A DNA stretch of 64,000 nt from Phaseolus vulgaris (GCF_000499845.2 NC_023749.2:21215176-21279175), one strand, 5' to 3'. Counted from the first letter of the stretch, positions 1 through 11,100 are shown. Notes: a model not told the origin generated them from the sequence alone. Program-made: numbers and translations.

Positions 1-1
1 G

Positions 2-2014
2 ATGGCCGCATCAAAAATAGAGCAGGAGCGCATGCAGGCAGACCTCGCGGAGTCGCAGGCGAGGAATGAAGAGTTATGTCGTGCGAATGAGGAGTTGCAC
101 CGCGAGTTGGGCAACCACTCAGGGCTACGTGAAGCAGATGATCATGAATGTTTCACACGACCGAGGGAGTTCTCCACACCATTCTCGTAGTCGATCATGG
201 AGGCGGTGATCCCACACACGTTCGTAGGTCCCAAGGTGACGTTCACGGGAATGGAGGATCCCAAGGCGCACCTCACTGCGTTCCACACGCAGATGATGCT
301 GGTAGGCGGTTCCGACGCCGTAAGGTGCAAGCTCTTCATGAGCACGCTGACTGGAATGGCCATGGACTAGTTTATCAGCCTTCCAGACGGCCACATCACT
401 TCCTTCGCACATCTCTCACAGTTGTTTCGCGAACAGTACATAGCGAACCGGGCTCCGCCACTGGTATCGTATGCTTTATTCGACGTGAAACAGTATCAAG
501 GCAAAACCTTGAAAGAATACATCAATCGTTTCGGGGTGCAGGTGGTGAAGGTTGGCACCACGGAGGAGCCGATGATCGTCTACGCGTTCAGGAAGGGAAT
601 GTGCCCTGGACCATTATGTGAGTCAATCATCCGAAGTCGCCCCCGAACCTTTGCAGAGATAAGGCGACGCGCGGTGGAGCACATCGCCATAAAGGGCGAG
701 GTGTGCGAGAAGCGCACAAGCGTTACACCCGTACACCCAAGAGCGTCATCGCGTGCACAGCCCGCTAGGGTGAACGAGGCCGCGACCGGAAGGAAAGGGC
801 AAGAGAGGAAGCGCCCATACGAGGTGAGGAGGCCCCAGACGAGGGGGCGAACGAAGGCGAATAGGCCGGCGAGGGAGGGGAATAGGCTGTTGAGGCATAA
901 TTTTGTGGTAGAGTTGAAGGATCTAATCGTCGTGCCTAACATAGCAGATAGGCTGAGGCCCCCATTGAAGACTGACAAAATGCTGGGACCTCACAATGAC
1001 GCGTGGTGCGAGTTCCACCAAGCGTTCGGGCATGACATCAACAACTGCTTAGCGCTGGGCCATCAGTTGGATGAGCTGGTGAAGAGAGGTTTTCTGAAGG
1101 ACTATCTGGCCGGGTCTTCTACGGCCGCGACCCTGGCCGCACCAGAGGAGGATCAGGCACATGAGAAGCCAATCCATGGAGAAGTGCACACCAGATCTGG
1201 TGGCTTCTCAGGAGGAGGATGCACTGCCTCTTAGCGCAAGAGGTACGTGCGATCGGTGAAATTAGTAGCTGAGGAAGGACTGGATGACCCGTGGGAGTCA
1301 GACATTGTGTTTACAAAGGTTGACCTACGCGACGTCGTCCCCCATGATAATGACCTCGTAGTCATTTCGGTCATCACCGCTGGGAGAAAGGTGCACCGAG
1401 TCCTCGTGGACCAGGGCAGTTCCGCATATGTAATGTTCTCGTCCACCTTCAACAAGCTGCAGTTGTCCCCTGACCTGCTGAGGCCATACACTGGATGTTT
1501 GTAAGGGTTCGCAGGGGACCAAGTGGAGGTACGTGGCTACTTGGAGCTGAGGACGACGTTTACAGATGGAACGACGTCACGTACCGAGAGCATCTGATAC
1601 CTAGTCGTGAACGCCAACTCAGCCTACAACATTTTGTTGGGAAGACCAATAGGCTAAGCACAGTGACCTCCACACACCACATGAAGATGAAGTTGCCAGA
1701 TCTTAGTGGTCGGGTGATCGTGATCAAGTCAGATCAGGAGGAGGCCCGGAAGTGCTACGAGAATAGCCTAAAAACAAAAAGGGGAGTGTTTATGGTGACG
1801 GAAAGCCCGCCGAGTGCAGATACGCCTATGAAGGCGGAGCCTTTGGAGGAGGCAGGACCCGCAGGGGGGACGCCTCGCCCATGGAAGAAGTATCCGGAGA
1901 TGCCTCACCCGCAGAGTAACCAAGGCTAAGGGGAACGGTTCGTACAAGCTTGAGACTCTGGAAGGAGGCCCCCTTCCACGCACCTGGAACGCAACCAATT
2001 TAAAGTTTTACTTT
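2..2014 (+). pseudogene. gag-protease pseudogene fused to integrase C-terminus
   Basis: Frame 2 reads as Tat Gag: a helical N-terminus (EELCRANEEL), then the retrotransposon gag core (AHLTAFHTQMM, GGSDA, FREQYI, DVKQYQ), then a HxxxCLxLGHQL region at about 1020-1070. It is broken by stops at 188-190, 368-370 and 1232-1234 (TAG where intact relatives have a Gln codon) and 1502-1504, and it changes frame near 1620-1680. The protease-like segment keeps DQGSS at about 1410-1425. After about 1930 the reading returns to frame 2 with the integrase tail (LETLEGG, PRTWNAT); the terminal stop is lost, so the reading runs past 2014. It cannot make a functional protein. Confidence 0.85.
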
Positions 2015-2045
2015 AGTCAAAGAACATTATGTAGTACACAGTTTT

Positions 2046-2100
2046 TAAGGGGGACACTCTTTTTCCCTTTCGAGGGTTTTTTAACGAGGTCACCCAAGTA
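2046..2100 (+). other. conserved post-pol G-rich segment
   Basis: An AAGGGGGACACTC core followed by a pyrimidine run, a short CCCT/AGGG inverted repeat and a segment ending in GAGGTCACCCA. It lies about 30 bases after the end of pol. The same arrangement follows pol in all four other Tat elements (8123-8176 and 22691-22743 on the minus strand, 36974-37026, 54385-54436), so it is conserved noncoding sequence. It is not the true polypurine tract, which abuts the 3' LTR. Confidence 0.7.
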
Positions 2101-2244
2101 AAAAATCAGTTTAAGTATACATTGTCTCAGTTTTCCTTTTCTCGCAGTGTAAAGAAACGCCAAAGGGAAAGGGCGCAGTTCATTAAAAAACCCACCCGCT
2201 ACCATGGTGTGTAGACACCTCAGCAGGAAGGACGTGGATATCTC

Positions 2245-2419
2245 TTCTGTGAAACAACCGATTGTTTTTCTGGTACTGCAACTTTTGCTTGCTGTTTTGG
2301 CGAACTGAATTTCTGAATCAATTGTTTCCAAAGATAAATTCATTCTTGTTTCAAAAGTTTACGAAAATCCTCTTTAAACAATTCACCCCCCCTCTAGTTT
2401 AAAGCCATCTATTCTAACA
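2245..2419 (+). repeat. 5' LTR of copia element, truncated
   Basis: The 175 bases match the last 175 bases of the LTR at 6590-7076, including the CTAACA end. The first 310 bases or so of the LTR are missing; homology begins abruptly at about 2245 next to gypsy-derived sequence. Confidence 0.85.
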
Positions 2420-2421
2420 AT

Positions 2422-2433
2422 TGGTATCAGAGC
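2422..2433 (+). promoter_or_regulatory. primer-binding site, tRNA-iMet
   Basis: TGGTATCAGAGC, the standard plant copia primer-binding site complementary to initiator methionine tRNA, two bases after the LTR end. Confidence 0.95.
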
Positions 2434-2478
2434 TTGGTTCTGGAAAGTTATTCAAGTTGATCCTAAAAATCATTTTTA

Positions 2479-4198
2479 ATGGCTGATAGACTACCTTTTG
2501 GGGAAGGTGCTTCAATTAACAGGCCACCTTTGTTTTGTGGTTTGAACTACCAGTTTTGGAAAGTAAGAATGAAAATATTTATGGAATCTCTTGACAAAGG
2601 AATTTGGGATGCAATTGAAAATGGTCCTTTTGTCCCAAAGTTTGAAAAGGATGGATCTGTCATTGAGAAACCATGGTCTCAATGGACTGATGCAGAAAGC
2701 AAAAAGGCCAAATTCGATTGCATTGCCAAAAATATTATAACCTCTGCTTTAAATTCTAATGAGTTTTTCAGGGTCTCGCAATGCAAATCATCAAAAGAAA
2801 TGTGGGACACCTTGGAAGTCACTCATGAAGGAACAAATGTGGTGAAAAGAGCTAGAAAGCATGCTCTTATCCAGGAGTATGAGATGTTTAGAATGCTTAA
2901 AGGAGAAACAATTGCTGAGGTGCAGAAAAGATTCACGCACATCATCAATCACCTTATGAGCCTTGACAAGACCTTTGATAAAGAAGAGCTGAACATCAAG
3001 ATCTTGAAATGTCTTGATAGAGCATGGCAACCAAAGGTAACTGCTATTTCCGAATCTAAAGATCTAACATCATTAAGTGTTGCTTCTTTGTTTTGGAAAG
3101 CTTAGGGAACATGAGCTAGAGATGAATAGACTCAATGTTCAAGAGAGTGAAGATAAGCACACAAGGAGCATACCCTTAAAAGCATCCAAGCACAAGGTAA
3201 AGCAAGATTCCAGTGATGATAGTGATGAGGAAAACCTTAGCTTGCTATCAAGAAAGTTCAGCAAATTCCTAAAGAGAAACCGCAACAAAGACAACAACAA
3301 AGATAGGTATGGAAATAAGAAATCCAATGATTTCAATTCAAATAACTATACTTGTTTTGGTTGTGGTGAGCAAGGTCATATGAAGGCAGATTGTGCAAAC
3401 AAGAGCAAAGAGAAAAAGTCGAGCTACAAGGAGAAGAAAGGCAAGACAAAAAGAGCCTACATAGCTTGGGATGAAAATGAGGTGTCATCATCAAGTGAAG
3501 ATGAGAAAGCAAACATATGCTTGGTAGCTAAAAATGATGATGAATCTTGCAGCTCAAGTGAGGTAAGTTCATGTGCTTCCTTAAATGAACAAAATTACAG
3601 TGAATTGATTGAAGCTTTTCAAGAAACACATGATGAAGCTAATAGATTGTTTCTTTCAAACAACCGATTGAAAGATCTTAACAGTTGGCTTGAAAAGAAA
3701 GTTAAATCACTTGAAGAAGATCTGGAAAAAGCAAAAAGTGATTTTTTAAAATTGGAAAACCATTTCAAAAATGCTTCTTGCAAGTGTGATACTCCCATTT
3801 GCGAAAATTGCGAAAATGTTGAGAAAAAGGTTCACTATCTTGTTGAAACTGTGGAAAAGCTTTCAAAGGGGAAATCTAACTTTGAGAATGTCTTGGCATC
3901 TCAAAGATGTGTTTTGGGAAAGGCTGGTTTAGGCTTTAATCCATAGAACAAGCAAGATAAGTTTTCAAAAAGTTTTTCAAGAAAATCAGAAAAACAACCG
4001 ATTGTTAAGACGAAACAACCGGTTGTTACATGCTTTTACTGCATGAAGAAAGACCACTCTGTTAAGTTTTTTAAAATAAGGAAATATTCTGTTCCAAGAG
4101 GTTTAATGAAATGGATTCCTAAGGGATGTGAAGTTTCTAACTGCAAAGAAAAGTCAAACGGACCCAAATTTGTAAGGGGACCAAATCTTGCTGCTTGA
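2479..4198 (+). pseudogene. copia Gag, frameshifted
   Basis: Starts at ATG 2479 and reads as a plant copia Gag of the UBN2/Retrotran_gag_2 type: RPPLFCG and the NYQFWKVRM motif near residue 25, with the capsid-like core following. At about 3088-3093 an extra T in a short T run shifts the frame, ending the first frame at 3105; the frame from 3077 carries the rest. A CCHC zinc knuckle (CFGCGEQGHMKADC) lies at about 3352-3393, followed by an acidic Ser-rich stretch and a coiled coil with a C-x2-C pair. A TAG at 3944-3946 interrupts it. In the same frame a second knuckle at about 4030 has lost its last Cys (Phe instead), and a TGA ends it at 4196-4198. Normally protease would follow; here pol is absent. 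Confidence 0.85.
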
Positions 4199-4985
4199 AA
4201 TCTTTTATGCAGGAAAACTAAAGGAAAAGGAGGGACTGATTCATTTGATCAAGTTCTTGAAGAGAAAGACAGTCATTGAAGCTGAATCAATGATATGCAA
4301 AAGACCTCTAAAGTGAAAAGAGGTTTCTTGATCATAAAGCACATGGCTCATTGAAGAATTAACATAAGGATAAGACTTTCCTGTATCTGTTCTTAATTTC
4401 TGTTTCAAAGTTCTTTCTCATGGTTAAACAATATTTTTATATTGATCAATGTCATCTGCTTTGAAATCCGCCTGCTCATGGTTAAAATTCAAAAACAGTT
4501 TTAACTGCTGCAGAAAAACAACTGATTGTTTCTTCGAAACAACCGATTGTTTTGGGTCTGACAGCACTATGAAGAAATTGTTTTAATTGCTAGTTTAAAT
4601 TTCTATCCGTTGCAGATCAATTCAAATAGAGAATCTTGGTCAAAGAATCTGTGTTGAAAGTTGAACATGTTCAGAGAGAAGTTGAACAACAGTCATAAAG
4701 GAGAATATTCCAAAATCTTGGAAATTGGAGAGCCTTAATGACTAGTCAAAGATCACATGTGAAGACCATGTGATTCTAAGCTTTTTCTGACATTTTTTGT
4801 GCAGAGCAAAGTCAAGTCCTCTCTCTCTGAAAATCAGGTACTCTCTGAATAAAATTAAATGCTAATTGATTCATTTTCTGCTATAAAATCTGGTGCAGCT
4901 GATCTCTTCCACAAGAACAACCAATTGCTACATCTCTTGCAAAAATCTGTGAAGTGAGTTCTTCTCTGTTTTCTTCTCTGCCATC
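4199..4985 (+). other. internal noncoding region of copia element where pol is missing
   Basis: No ORF of note. It is AT-rich and carries a paired copy of the AACAACCGATTGTT-type motif at 4513-4555 and a degenerate copy at about 4914. This is where protease, integrase, RT and RNase H would be expected; none is detectable on either strand. Confidence 0.7.
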
Positions 4986-6189
4986 GTGGAATCAACTTCT
5001 CCCACTTCAAAGAGAGTCAAATCCAAAGCTGTAAGGTCTGGAGGAAGGCTAGAAGGCTGGTTTTCTGGAGACAATGATCTAATTGAGAAGTATAGGTATG
5101 AAACAAGTATCCAGAAGATAAACAACCCCAAGGTTGTATGCTTTGATTGGCTGAAAAGTCAAAAAGCTTGATAATGTGAGAAGACTGCTCAAGGATCAAT
5201 CTCTCAGAAAGTTCCTGGAGATGAAGGGAAACATATATCCAGATTTGGTGAGGGTGTTCTACACAAACCTAACGTTTGAGGGAAACAATCTAGTTTCTCA
5301 TGTGAAGGGTGTAGAAATGGAGATAACTCAAGAAGTATGGACTGCTGTTGCTGGTCTCAAGTTCTCTGGTCTTAGATTCAACAAGGGAAACCTTGGAGTG
5401 GTGGAGGATTTTAACAAAATCCAATTCTACAAGAGTTGCTTGAAGAATAAACATGCTCAAGTAAGTACATGCTCGGTTGGAGGTCTAAAGCTTGATGAGA
5501 GATTGCTTGCTCTCATTGTGAGTTGGACTCTAACTCCAAGGGGGAGTAATCATTCTGTTCTAACTGAAGAAAATCTGGTATATATGTTCTGCATCACCAA
5601 GAAAATCAAAATCAATTGGATCCATATCATTAAAGAACACATGCAAAAAGCCATGAGGTTAGGTGATTATCATTATCCATATGCTATTTTGGTATCTAAA
5701 TTTCTACTCTATTTTGAAGTTAACCTTGAAGATGAAACATCTGAGTGGGTCAAGTCAACTCAAGAGTTGAACAATGGATCACTCAACAAAATGGGTTTTA
5801 CAAAAGTAAGTGGAAAATGGATAAGCAAGGATGGTGATCATGGTGCCTCATCTAGTGGTGCTGCTAATCTTAAACAAGATGAACCTGCTGATATGGATGT
5901 TCAACATGAAGATCCACCTGAAGATTATCAAGATGCTGGACCTAGTGCTAGTGCTAGAGATCGGGAAGATGGAATGCCAACCATGTCTTCTTTTGAAAGA
6001 TACATGGTCAATAGGCTTGATACTTTTGGGGAGAATCAAAGGAATGTTCATGATCTGTGTGTTAGCAACTTCCAGAACATTGATAACAGATTCAACAACA
6101 TGGATGCAAGGTTCATGACTCTGGATGAACAGATTGAAGCTGTCCAGAACCAAATCTTTGATCTTCAGTTTGCTGATGAAGAAGAATGA
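4986..6189 (+). pseudogene. plant-transposon-domain ORF 3' of the pol position
   Basis: Two overlapping frames (4986-5171 and 5176-6189) belong to one protein of about 400 residues, separated by a one-base insertion in the A run at about 5159-5163. The expected start codon reads GTG at 4986 rather than ATG. The N-terminal 200 residues (EMKGNIYPDLVRVFYTNL, then a helical domain with LALIVSWTLTP) resemble the 'putative plant transposon protein' family (Pfam Transposase_32, recalled, not searched). The C-terminus is acidic and low-complexity, then a helical segment repeating NxxNMDxRFxxLDEQI, likely a short coiled coil. I see no signal peptide or clear membrane segment, so an Env-like role is not supported. 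The frame after the insertion is open for 337 codons. Confidence 0.65.
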
Positions 6190-6589
6190 AGGAAAAACAA
6201 CCGATTGGTTATCGGAACAATCGATTGTTTTTGGCTGTTTTTATGTGGTTTTTTAAATTTCTTTCCTTCTGCTGTTACTGCTTTAATTCTGATGTAATCA
6301 AAACAATATCTTGTTTTATCTCTTCTTTTTGTCTATTTTTGAAGACAAATAGAGGGACATATATGCTGTGTTTCTGCTATGTTTAAGTTTTGTTTTCTTT
6401 TGTTAAAACAGTTTGGGATGAGTAATATTTTCTGATATTTAGCTCTGAAGTTTATTATTGTTTATCTGTGCTAATCAAATATCAGAAGTTCTATGCTTTG
6501 TTCAAAACTGTATCTTGCAGGAACTGCTTCAGATTTAATCAGGTACAACACAAGCATCAGGGATTTGTCTTCATCAAATAGGGGGCGAT
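6190..6589 (+). other. 3' noncoding region and polypurine tract of copia element
   Basis: T-rich sequence with a paired palindromic motif at 6191-6233. It ends in the purine run AATAGGGGGCGA at about 6577-6588, which directly precedes the 3' LTR and is the expected plus-strand primer. No coding sequence seen. Confidence 0.75.
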
Positions 6590-7076
6590 TGTTGAACCAA
6601 GTGGTGTTCAAGCTTTGAAGAATCCAAACCCTTTGAAGGATGTTGAAGCCTTTGCTGTGCTTGGTGTTGCTGTGCTGGTTTAGCTTAGTTATGGGGTAGT
6701 TTATATGTTGTAATCCACCCTTTGATTAAATCTAAAGCATTAGCAATCTCAATCTTTGTGAAAGTAAAATGTTTTCAAACTAAGTTAAAACATCCGATTG
6801 TTTTGTCGAAACAACCGATTGTTTATACTTAGGTGTTTTGAGAAAGAGATTGAAAACCGTTTTTAAAGTGGTTGAACTGTTAAGAACCAAAAAACCCATT
6901 GTTTCTGTGAAACAACCGATTTTTTTTCTGGTATTGCAGCTTTTGCTTGCTGTTTTGGCGAACTGAATTTCTGAATCAATTGTTTCCAAAGATAAATTCA
7001 TTCTTGTTTTAAAAGTTTACGAAAATCCTCTTTAAACAATTCACCCCCCTCTAGTTTAAAGCCATCTATTCTAACA
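6590..7076 (+). repeat. 3' LTR of copia element
   Basis: A 487-bp LTR with TG...CA ends (TGTTGAACC... to ...CTAACA). Its last 175 bases match 2245-2419. It contains paired AACAACCGATTGTT motifs at 6784-6828 and 6888-6928. The sequence to the right is the interior of element C, so this end interrupts that element. Confidence 0.9.
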
Positions 7077-7082
7077 CTTTCC

Positions 7083-7136
7083 CCATTCGCAGAGACGAAG
7101 TGGGTCGTTGATGGGCAACTCCGTCTCAGAGAGTAG
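7083..7136 (+). pseudogene. C-terminal remnant of the antisense gene of element C
   Basis: Reads FAETKWVVDGQLRLRE then TAG at 7134-7136. The VVDG block and its distance to the stop match the ends of the antisense genes of the other elements (NEVVDGK in A, EVVDGKLIP in B). Only about 17 codons remain; the copia LTR edge at 7076 removes the rest. It shows that element C also carried the convergent gene. The match is short, so this is an inference from position plus motif. Confidence 0.55.
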
Positions 7137-8122
7137 CTTCTTCTGTTTTGTAACTTAACTATTCGCTGAACAATTTGTATCTTGTATATATATCTATTTA
7201 TGAACATCCACCTTTCCTTAATTTGAAATTTCTTGGTTGTTAGCTGCTTTACTTGTATTAACTTCGACTAACAACGCCTTTGGACGAGCATTCATACACT
7301 AGGTAACACGCTTCTTCCCACATGTTTTGCCTCCTTGTTCTTCATGGTCTTGAGACATCGGTGACATGCATACAACTCTTGGCTGGCCTCACCTTCGTTG
7401 TGCGAAGATGGGGAAAACCCTTACTTGCTGTTTATGACCTTCGACTCGTCAGGTAAAGGAAAGGTCTTCCTGCTGACCCCGTCCCTGCCTTCTTTAGGTC
7501 GAAGGACATGCCTTGCTGGTACCACTAGTGGACAACGCCGCTCTCGACCTTGACTTACAAGTGAAGGAGAAATGTGTCTTTCCGATCTCGACCTTGCTTC
7601 ATGAGGGAAAGAGTGAATTTAAATGGTGAACCATACCTTGGCGTTCCCTCACAAGAGGGAGGCTCATTGAGGAACCATACTACTCCCAGTCTTGGTGTTT
7701 CTAACCAAAGTGAACGGTTCTTAATTGACCTGGTCCTCGACCATGGGGCAAGGGAGGATTTAACTGGAAAACCATATCGTTCGACCTTGGCGTTCCCACG
7801 CAAGAGGGAGGCTCACTAAGGAACCATACTATTACCAGTCTTGGTGTTTCTAACCCAAGTGAACAGTTTGTAACTGACCTCCTCCTTCCTGTATGAAGTC
7901 AAGGGACAGGTCTTAATAACTAACCGCAACCTTGTTGTATGAAGTCAAGGGACAGGTTTTAAATGGTTGAACCATACTATTCTTAGCCTTGGTGAACTCA
8001 CATAAGAGGGAGGCTCACTGAGGAACCATATTATTCCCGATCTTGGTGTATCAAACTAAGGGAGAGGTTCGTTAACTGCACTGTACAATATACTATTTTT
8101 TAACTAAATAACTGAATTTTTA
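7137..8122. repeat. inverted-repeat-rich region between pol and antisense gene of element C
   Basis: No gene. At 7560-8060 a phrase containing CTTGG..., GAGGGAGGCTCA and GAGGAACCATA recurs about four times with changes. It includes small inverted repeats such as TCCCTC-ACAA-GAGGGA at about 7647-7662 and TTGGT-GTTTCTA-ACCAA near 7690 and 7845. It occupies the same place as the hairpin arrays of elements A and B but follows the shared unit plan less closely. 7137-7560 shows nothing I can name beyond AT-rich sequence. Confidence 0.55.
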
Positions 8123-8176
8123 TTGGGTAACCTCATTAAAAAACCCTTATAAGGGAAAAAGAGTGTCCCCTAAAAC
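8123..8176 (-). other. conserved post-pol G-rich segment of element C
   Basis: On the minus strand: GGGGACACTC, a pyrimidine run, CCCTTATAAGGG (a perfect small palindrome here), then a stretch ending GAGGTTACCCA. It lies about 20 bases past the pol stop, as in the other Tat elements. Confidence 0.7.
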
Positions 8177-8195
8177 TATGTACAATGCAAACAAA

Positions 8196-11100
8196 TTAAC
8201 TGAAATAAAACTTAAGGTTAGTTGCGTTCCAAGTACGAGGGATAGCCCCACCTTCTAACGTCTCGAGCTAGTATGCTCCGTTCCCAACAACCTCTGTCAC
8301 TCTAAAAGGACCATTCCACTTGGGGGACAACTTGTTTTCTAGCTAGTATGGGTGAGCTTTCGCATCACCTGGTCGGCGACCTGGAATTGCCGAGGTCTCA
8401 ACTTGGAGTTGTAGTTGTACTCCACCCTTCTCTTCAAGGCTTCAGCCTTGATCCTTGCTTCCTCCCTTACTTCTTCCAGTAGGTCCAGGTTCACCTTTCT
8501 CTCTTCATTGGACTCCTCGACCACGAAGTTCTCTTGAATTTCTACTGGAATCATTGCGTTCGAAACGTACACCAAGCTAAAGGGTGTTTCTCTAGTTGTG
8601 GACTGGGGAGTAGTGTGGTAAGCCCAAAAAATTCGAGGAACTTCTTCTGCCCAGGTCCCTTTGGCTTTATCTAGCCTTCTCTTCAAACCTCTGAGCAGAA
8701 CTCGGTTGGCAGACTTGACCTGCCCGTTCGTGTGGGGGTGTTCAATTGATGCAAACACCTGCTTTACTCCCAGCAATGTACATAACTTGCCCAACTGTTG
8801 GCTTGCAAACTGGGTACCATTATTAAACACTGTGTCGTCCCGTACCCGGGCGTTGACTAAGTCAAGGTAAAAGTCAACACCAGGGGTCAAAGTCAACACA
8901 AGGCGTTGCCTAGGTGGAGAGACGCCAAGTGCCAGCGTCGCCAAGAAGGTGCGTCGCCAGGGCAAGGCGTCGCCTAGGTAAGGCATTGCCTAGGTAAGGC
9001 GTCGCCAGACCAAACAGTGCTAAAGCAAGGCAATCACGGTGTGGTTCCCCGATACCCATGGGTAGGAAAGACCATAGAGGGAGCGACGCCGTGGGAAGGC
9101 CTCAGGTCCCGATTGCCCGGGGCAGCGATAAAGAGAAGGAAAAGGTGGCTTCAAGGCCATAGTGATAACATCAGTGTAGGGCAGCCTGACTCGTGAAGTG
9201 CCCCTGCTGCCCCAGAGAAGCCTTTGGGACAGATACGACTCAAGAGGAAGGTCACGCCCAGGGTAGCCGGGTGCAGGGTACGAGAGGAAGGCAGATACGC
9301 TCTCAAAGTAAGTGACTAGATGATTGGGGGCACGAGTTGGCACCCAAAAAGTCACCCCTAGCGCAGTAGCACTCCCAAGCAGGAGGACTCACACGTAGAA
9401 ACGTCCCCAGATGGGCAGAAACGCCCCCAGATGGGGTCACTTTACCACCTTCAGAGTGTCATACGCGGTGCTCAGAGACGTAGGTGAACAGTTTTGGTGT
9501 TTCTTGCTGGTTGACTTGAGCGTCGGAGTGCAAACGGCCGCTAGGGCGCCTCTTTGTCCTCTTTTTTGCAGGAATCCACAGGCAACCAGTGGGAAGGAGT
9601 CCCTAGCTGACGGGTGAGGTCGTGCACGAAGACGTCCCGGTCAACCGGACGGAACAAACACCAACCTCTTTTGGATTCCAAATCGGCACACTATGTTTTT
9701 CCACCCAAAGTGCTAGATTTTGTGGGCTGTAATCTGCGCTACTGGCTCAGCCTCTATCCACTTTGTGAAGTATTCTATGGCAACCACGAGGTACTTCATC
9801 TGCCGCACTGCTAAAGGGAAAGGCCTCAGAATGTCGATCTCGCAAGTATGAAATGGCCATGGGTTGTATATCGACCTAAGCTCTTCTGGGGGTGCCTTGT
9901 GCCAGTCAGCGTGTTGTTGGCACTGCTTGCACCGCTGTGCATACCCCGTACAATCTCCTCTCATGGTTGGCCAATAATATCCTGCACGAATGGCCTTTGA
10001 TAAGAGAGATCGGCCGCCGATGTGGCTACCGCATATCCCTTCATGCAGTTCTGCCATAATGCGCGTGCATTGCTCAGCATTTACACACACCAGGATAGGG
10101 TGGGTGAACCCATGCCTGAACAATTTTCCATCGACTAAGGTGTACTTGCTCGAATTTTTCTTGATTTTCCTCGCCTCCGTAGGCTCTAGCGGGAGTACCC
10201 CGTCAGCCAAGTAGCGTTGGTAGGGTGTCATCCAAGTTTCTCCTGCTTCAACTAGGCAAACCTGCAACGACCTTTCCCCAACCACTGGGTACACGCTTAT
10301 TCTGGGCCTTTTTAACGTTTCCTGAGTCAGCGACCGATGAATCCTCTTCACCCCTTCCGAAGTGTTGATCTGCTGGACTTCTTCCATATTATCTATGGTA
10401 GTTCGAGGTGTCCTCAGGGTCTCCTGAATGACGGTCCTCTGTTTGCCCCCCTTGCCCGAACTGGCGAGCTTTGCTAGCAAGTCAACTCAGGCATTTTGTT
10501 CTCTAGGTACGTCGACTAGCTCGAACACCTCAAACATCTCCCTTAGAACCTGAACGTACTCTAGATATGCGGCCATATGAGGGTCTTTAGCCTGGTATTC
10601 CCCCATGACCTGACCTGTGACTAACAAGGAATCACTCTTCGCCAGCAAACCTTTCGCACCCATTTCTTTCGCAACAGCATTCCAACAATTAGGGCCTTAT
10701 ATTCTGCCTGGTTGTTACTGGCTTTGAAAGCAAACTGCAGGGCTTGCTCAATCAGCAACCCATTTGGCCCCTCCAAGATGACACCAACCCCACTACCTTG
10801 TTGGTTGGAGGAACCATCTATAGAGAGTACCCATCTGAAACCCGCTCCTTCTTGGTGCGTGGCTGTCGTGGTGAGCTCTGCTACAAAGTCAGCATAAACC
10901 TAACCTTTAATGGGGCCTCTGGGCTCATACTGCACATTGAACTCCAATAGCTCTACTTCTCATCGCACCATCCTGCCTGCCACATCTGGCTTCTGTAAGA
11001 CCTTGTGAATTGGAAGGTCTGTCATTACTATTACGGTGAAGCTCTGTAAGTAGTGGCGAAGTCTTCGCGTTGAGAACTCTACTGCCAGGGTTGTTTTCTC

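Larger units (their letters stand above)
1..2244 (+). mobile_element. Ty3/gypsy Tat-type element, internally deleted remnant
   Basis: A sense-strand remnant of the same superfamily as the other gypsy elements here. It enters from the left window edge inside gag, runs through the protease region, then jumps at about 1915-1935 to the last codons of integrase, followed by the conserved G-rich post-pol segment. The jump removes about 3.6 kb (RT, both RNase H domains, most of integrase), judged by comparison with the full frames at 31508-36904 and 48869-54322. Its own LTRs are not in the window. The right end is cut by the truncated 5' LTR of the copia element at about 2245. About 130 bp at 2110-2244 match nothing else I can recognise. 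Confidence 0.85.
2245..7076 (+). mobile_element. Ty1/copia element lacking pol (SIRE/Maximus-like, tentative)
   Basis: Bounded by a truncated 5' LTR (2245-2419) and a complete 3' LTR (6590-7076). It has an initiator-Met primer-binding site at 2422 and a polypurine tract just before 6590. Inside are gag (2479-4198) and a downstream ORF (4986-6189), but no protease, integrase or RT: Gag ends at 4198 and sequence goes straight into the 3' part. It is therefore a non-autonomous derivative. The lineage is suggested by the gag type and by the extra ORF after the pol position. No target duplication can be checked because the left end is missing. Confidence 0.8.

Noticed and set aside
4986..6189. Envelope-like protein in the copia element
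   Set aside because: The position fits the env-like ORF of some copia lineages, but I see no signal peptide or convincing membrane segment; the N-terminal part looks like the plant transposon-protein family instead.
7574..7819. Overlapping 81-82-codon frames on both strands in element C
   Set aside because: They sit in the inverted-repeat region and merely reflect its repeats; no similarity between copies at the protein level.
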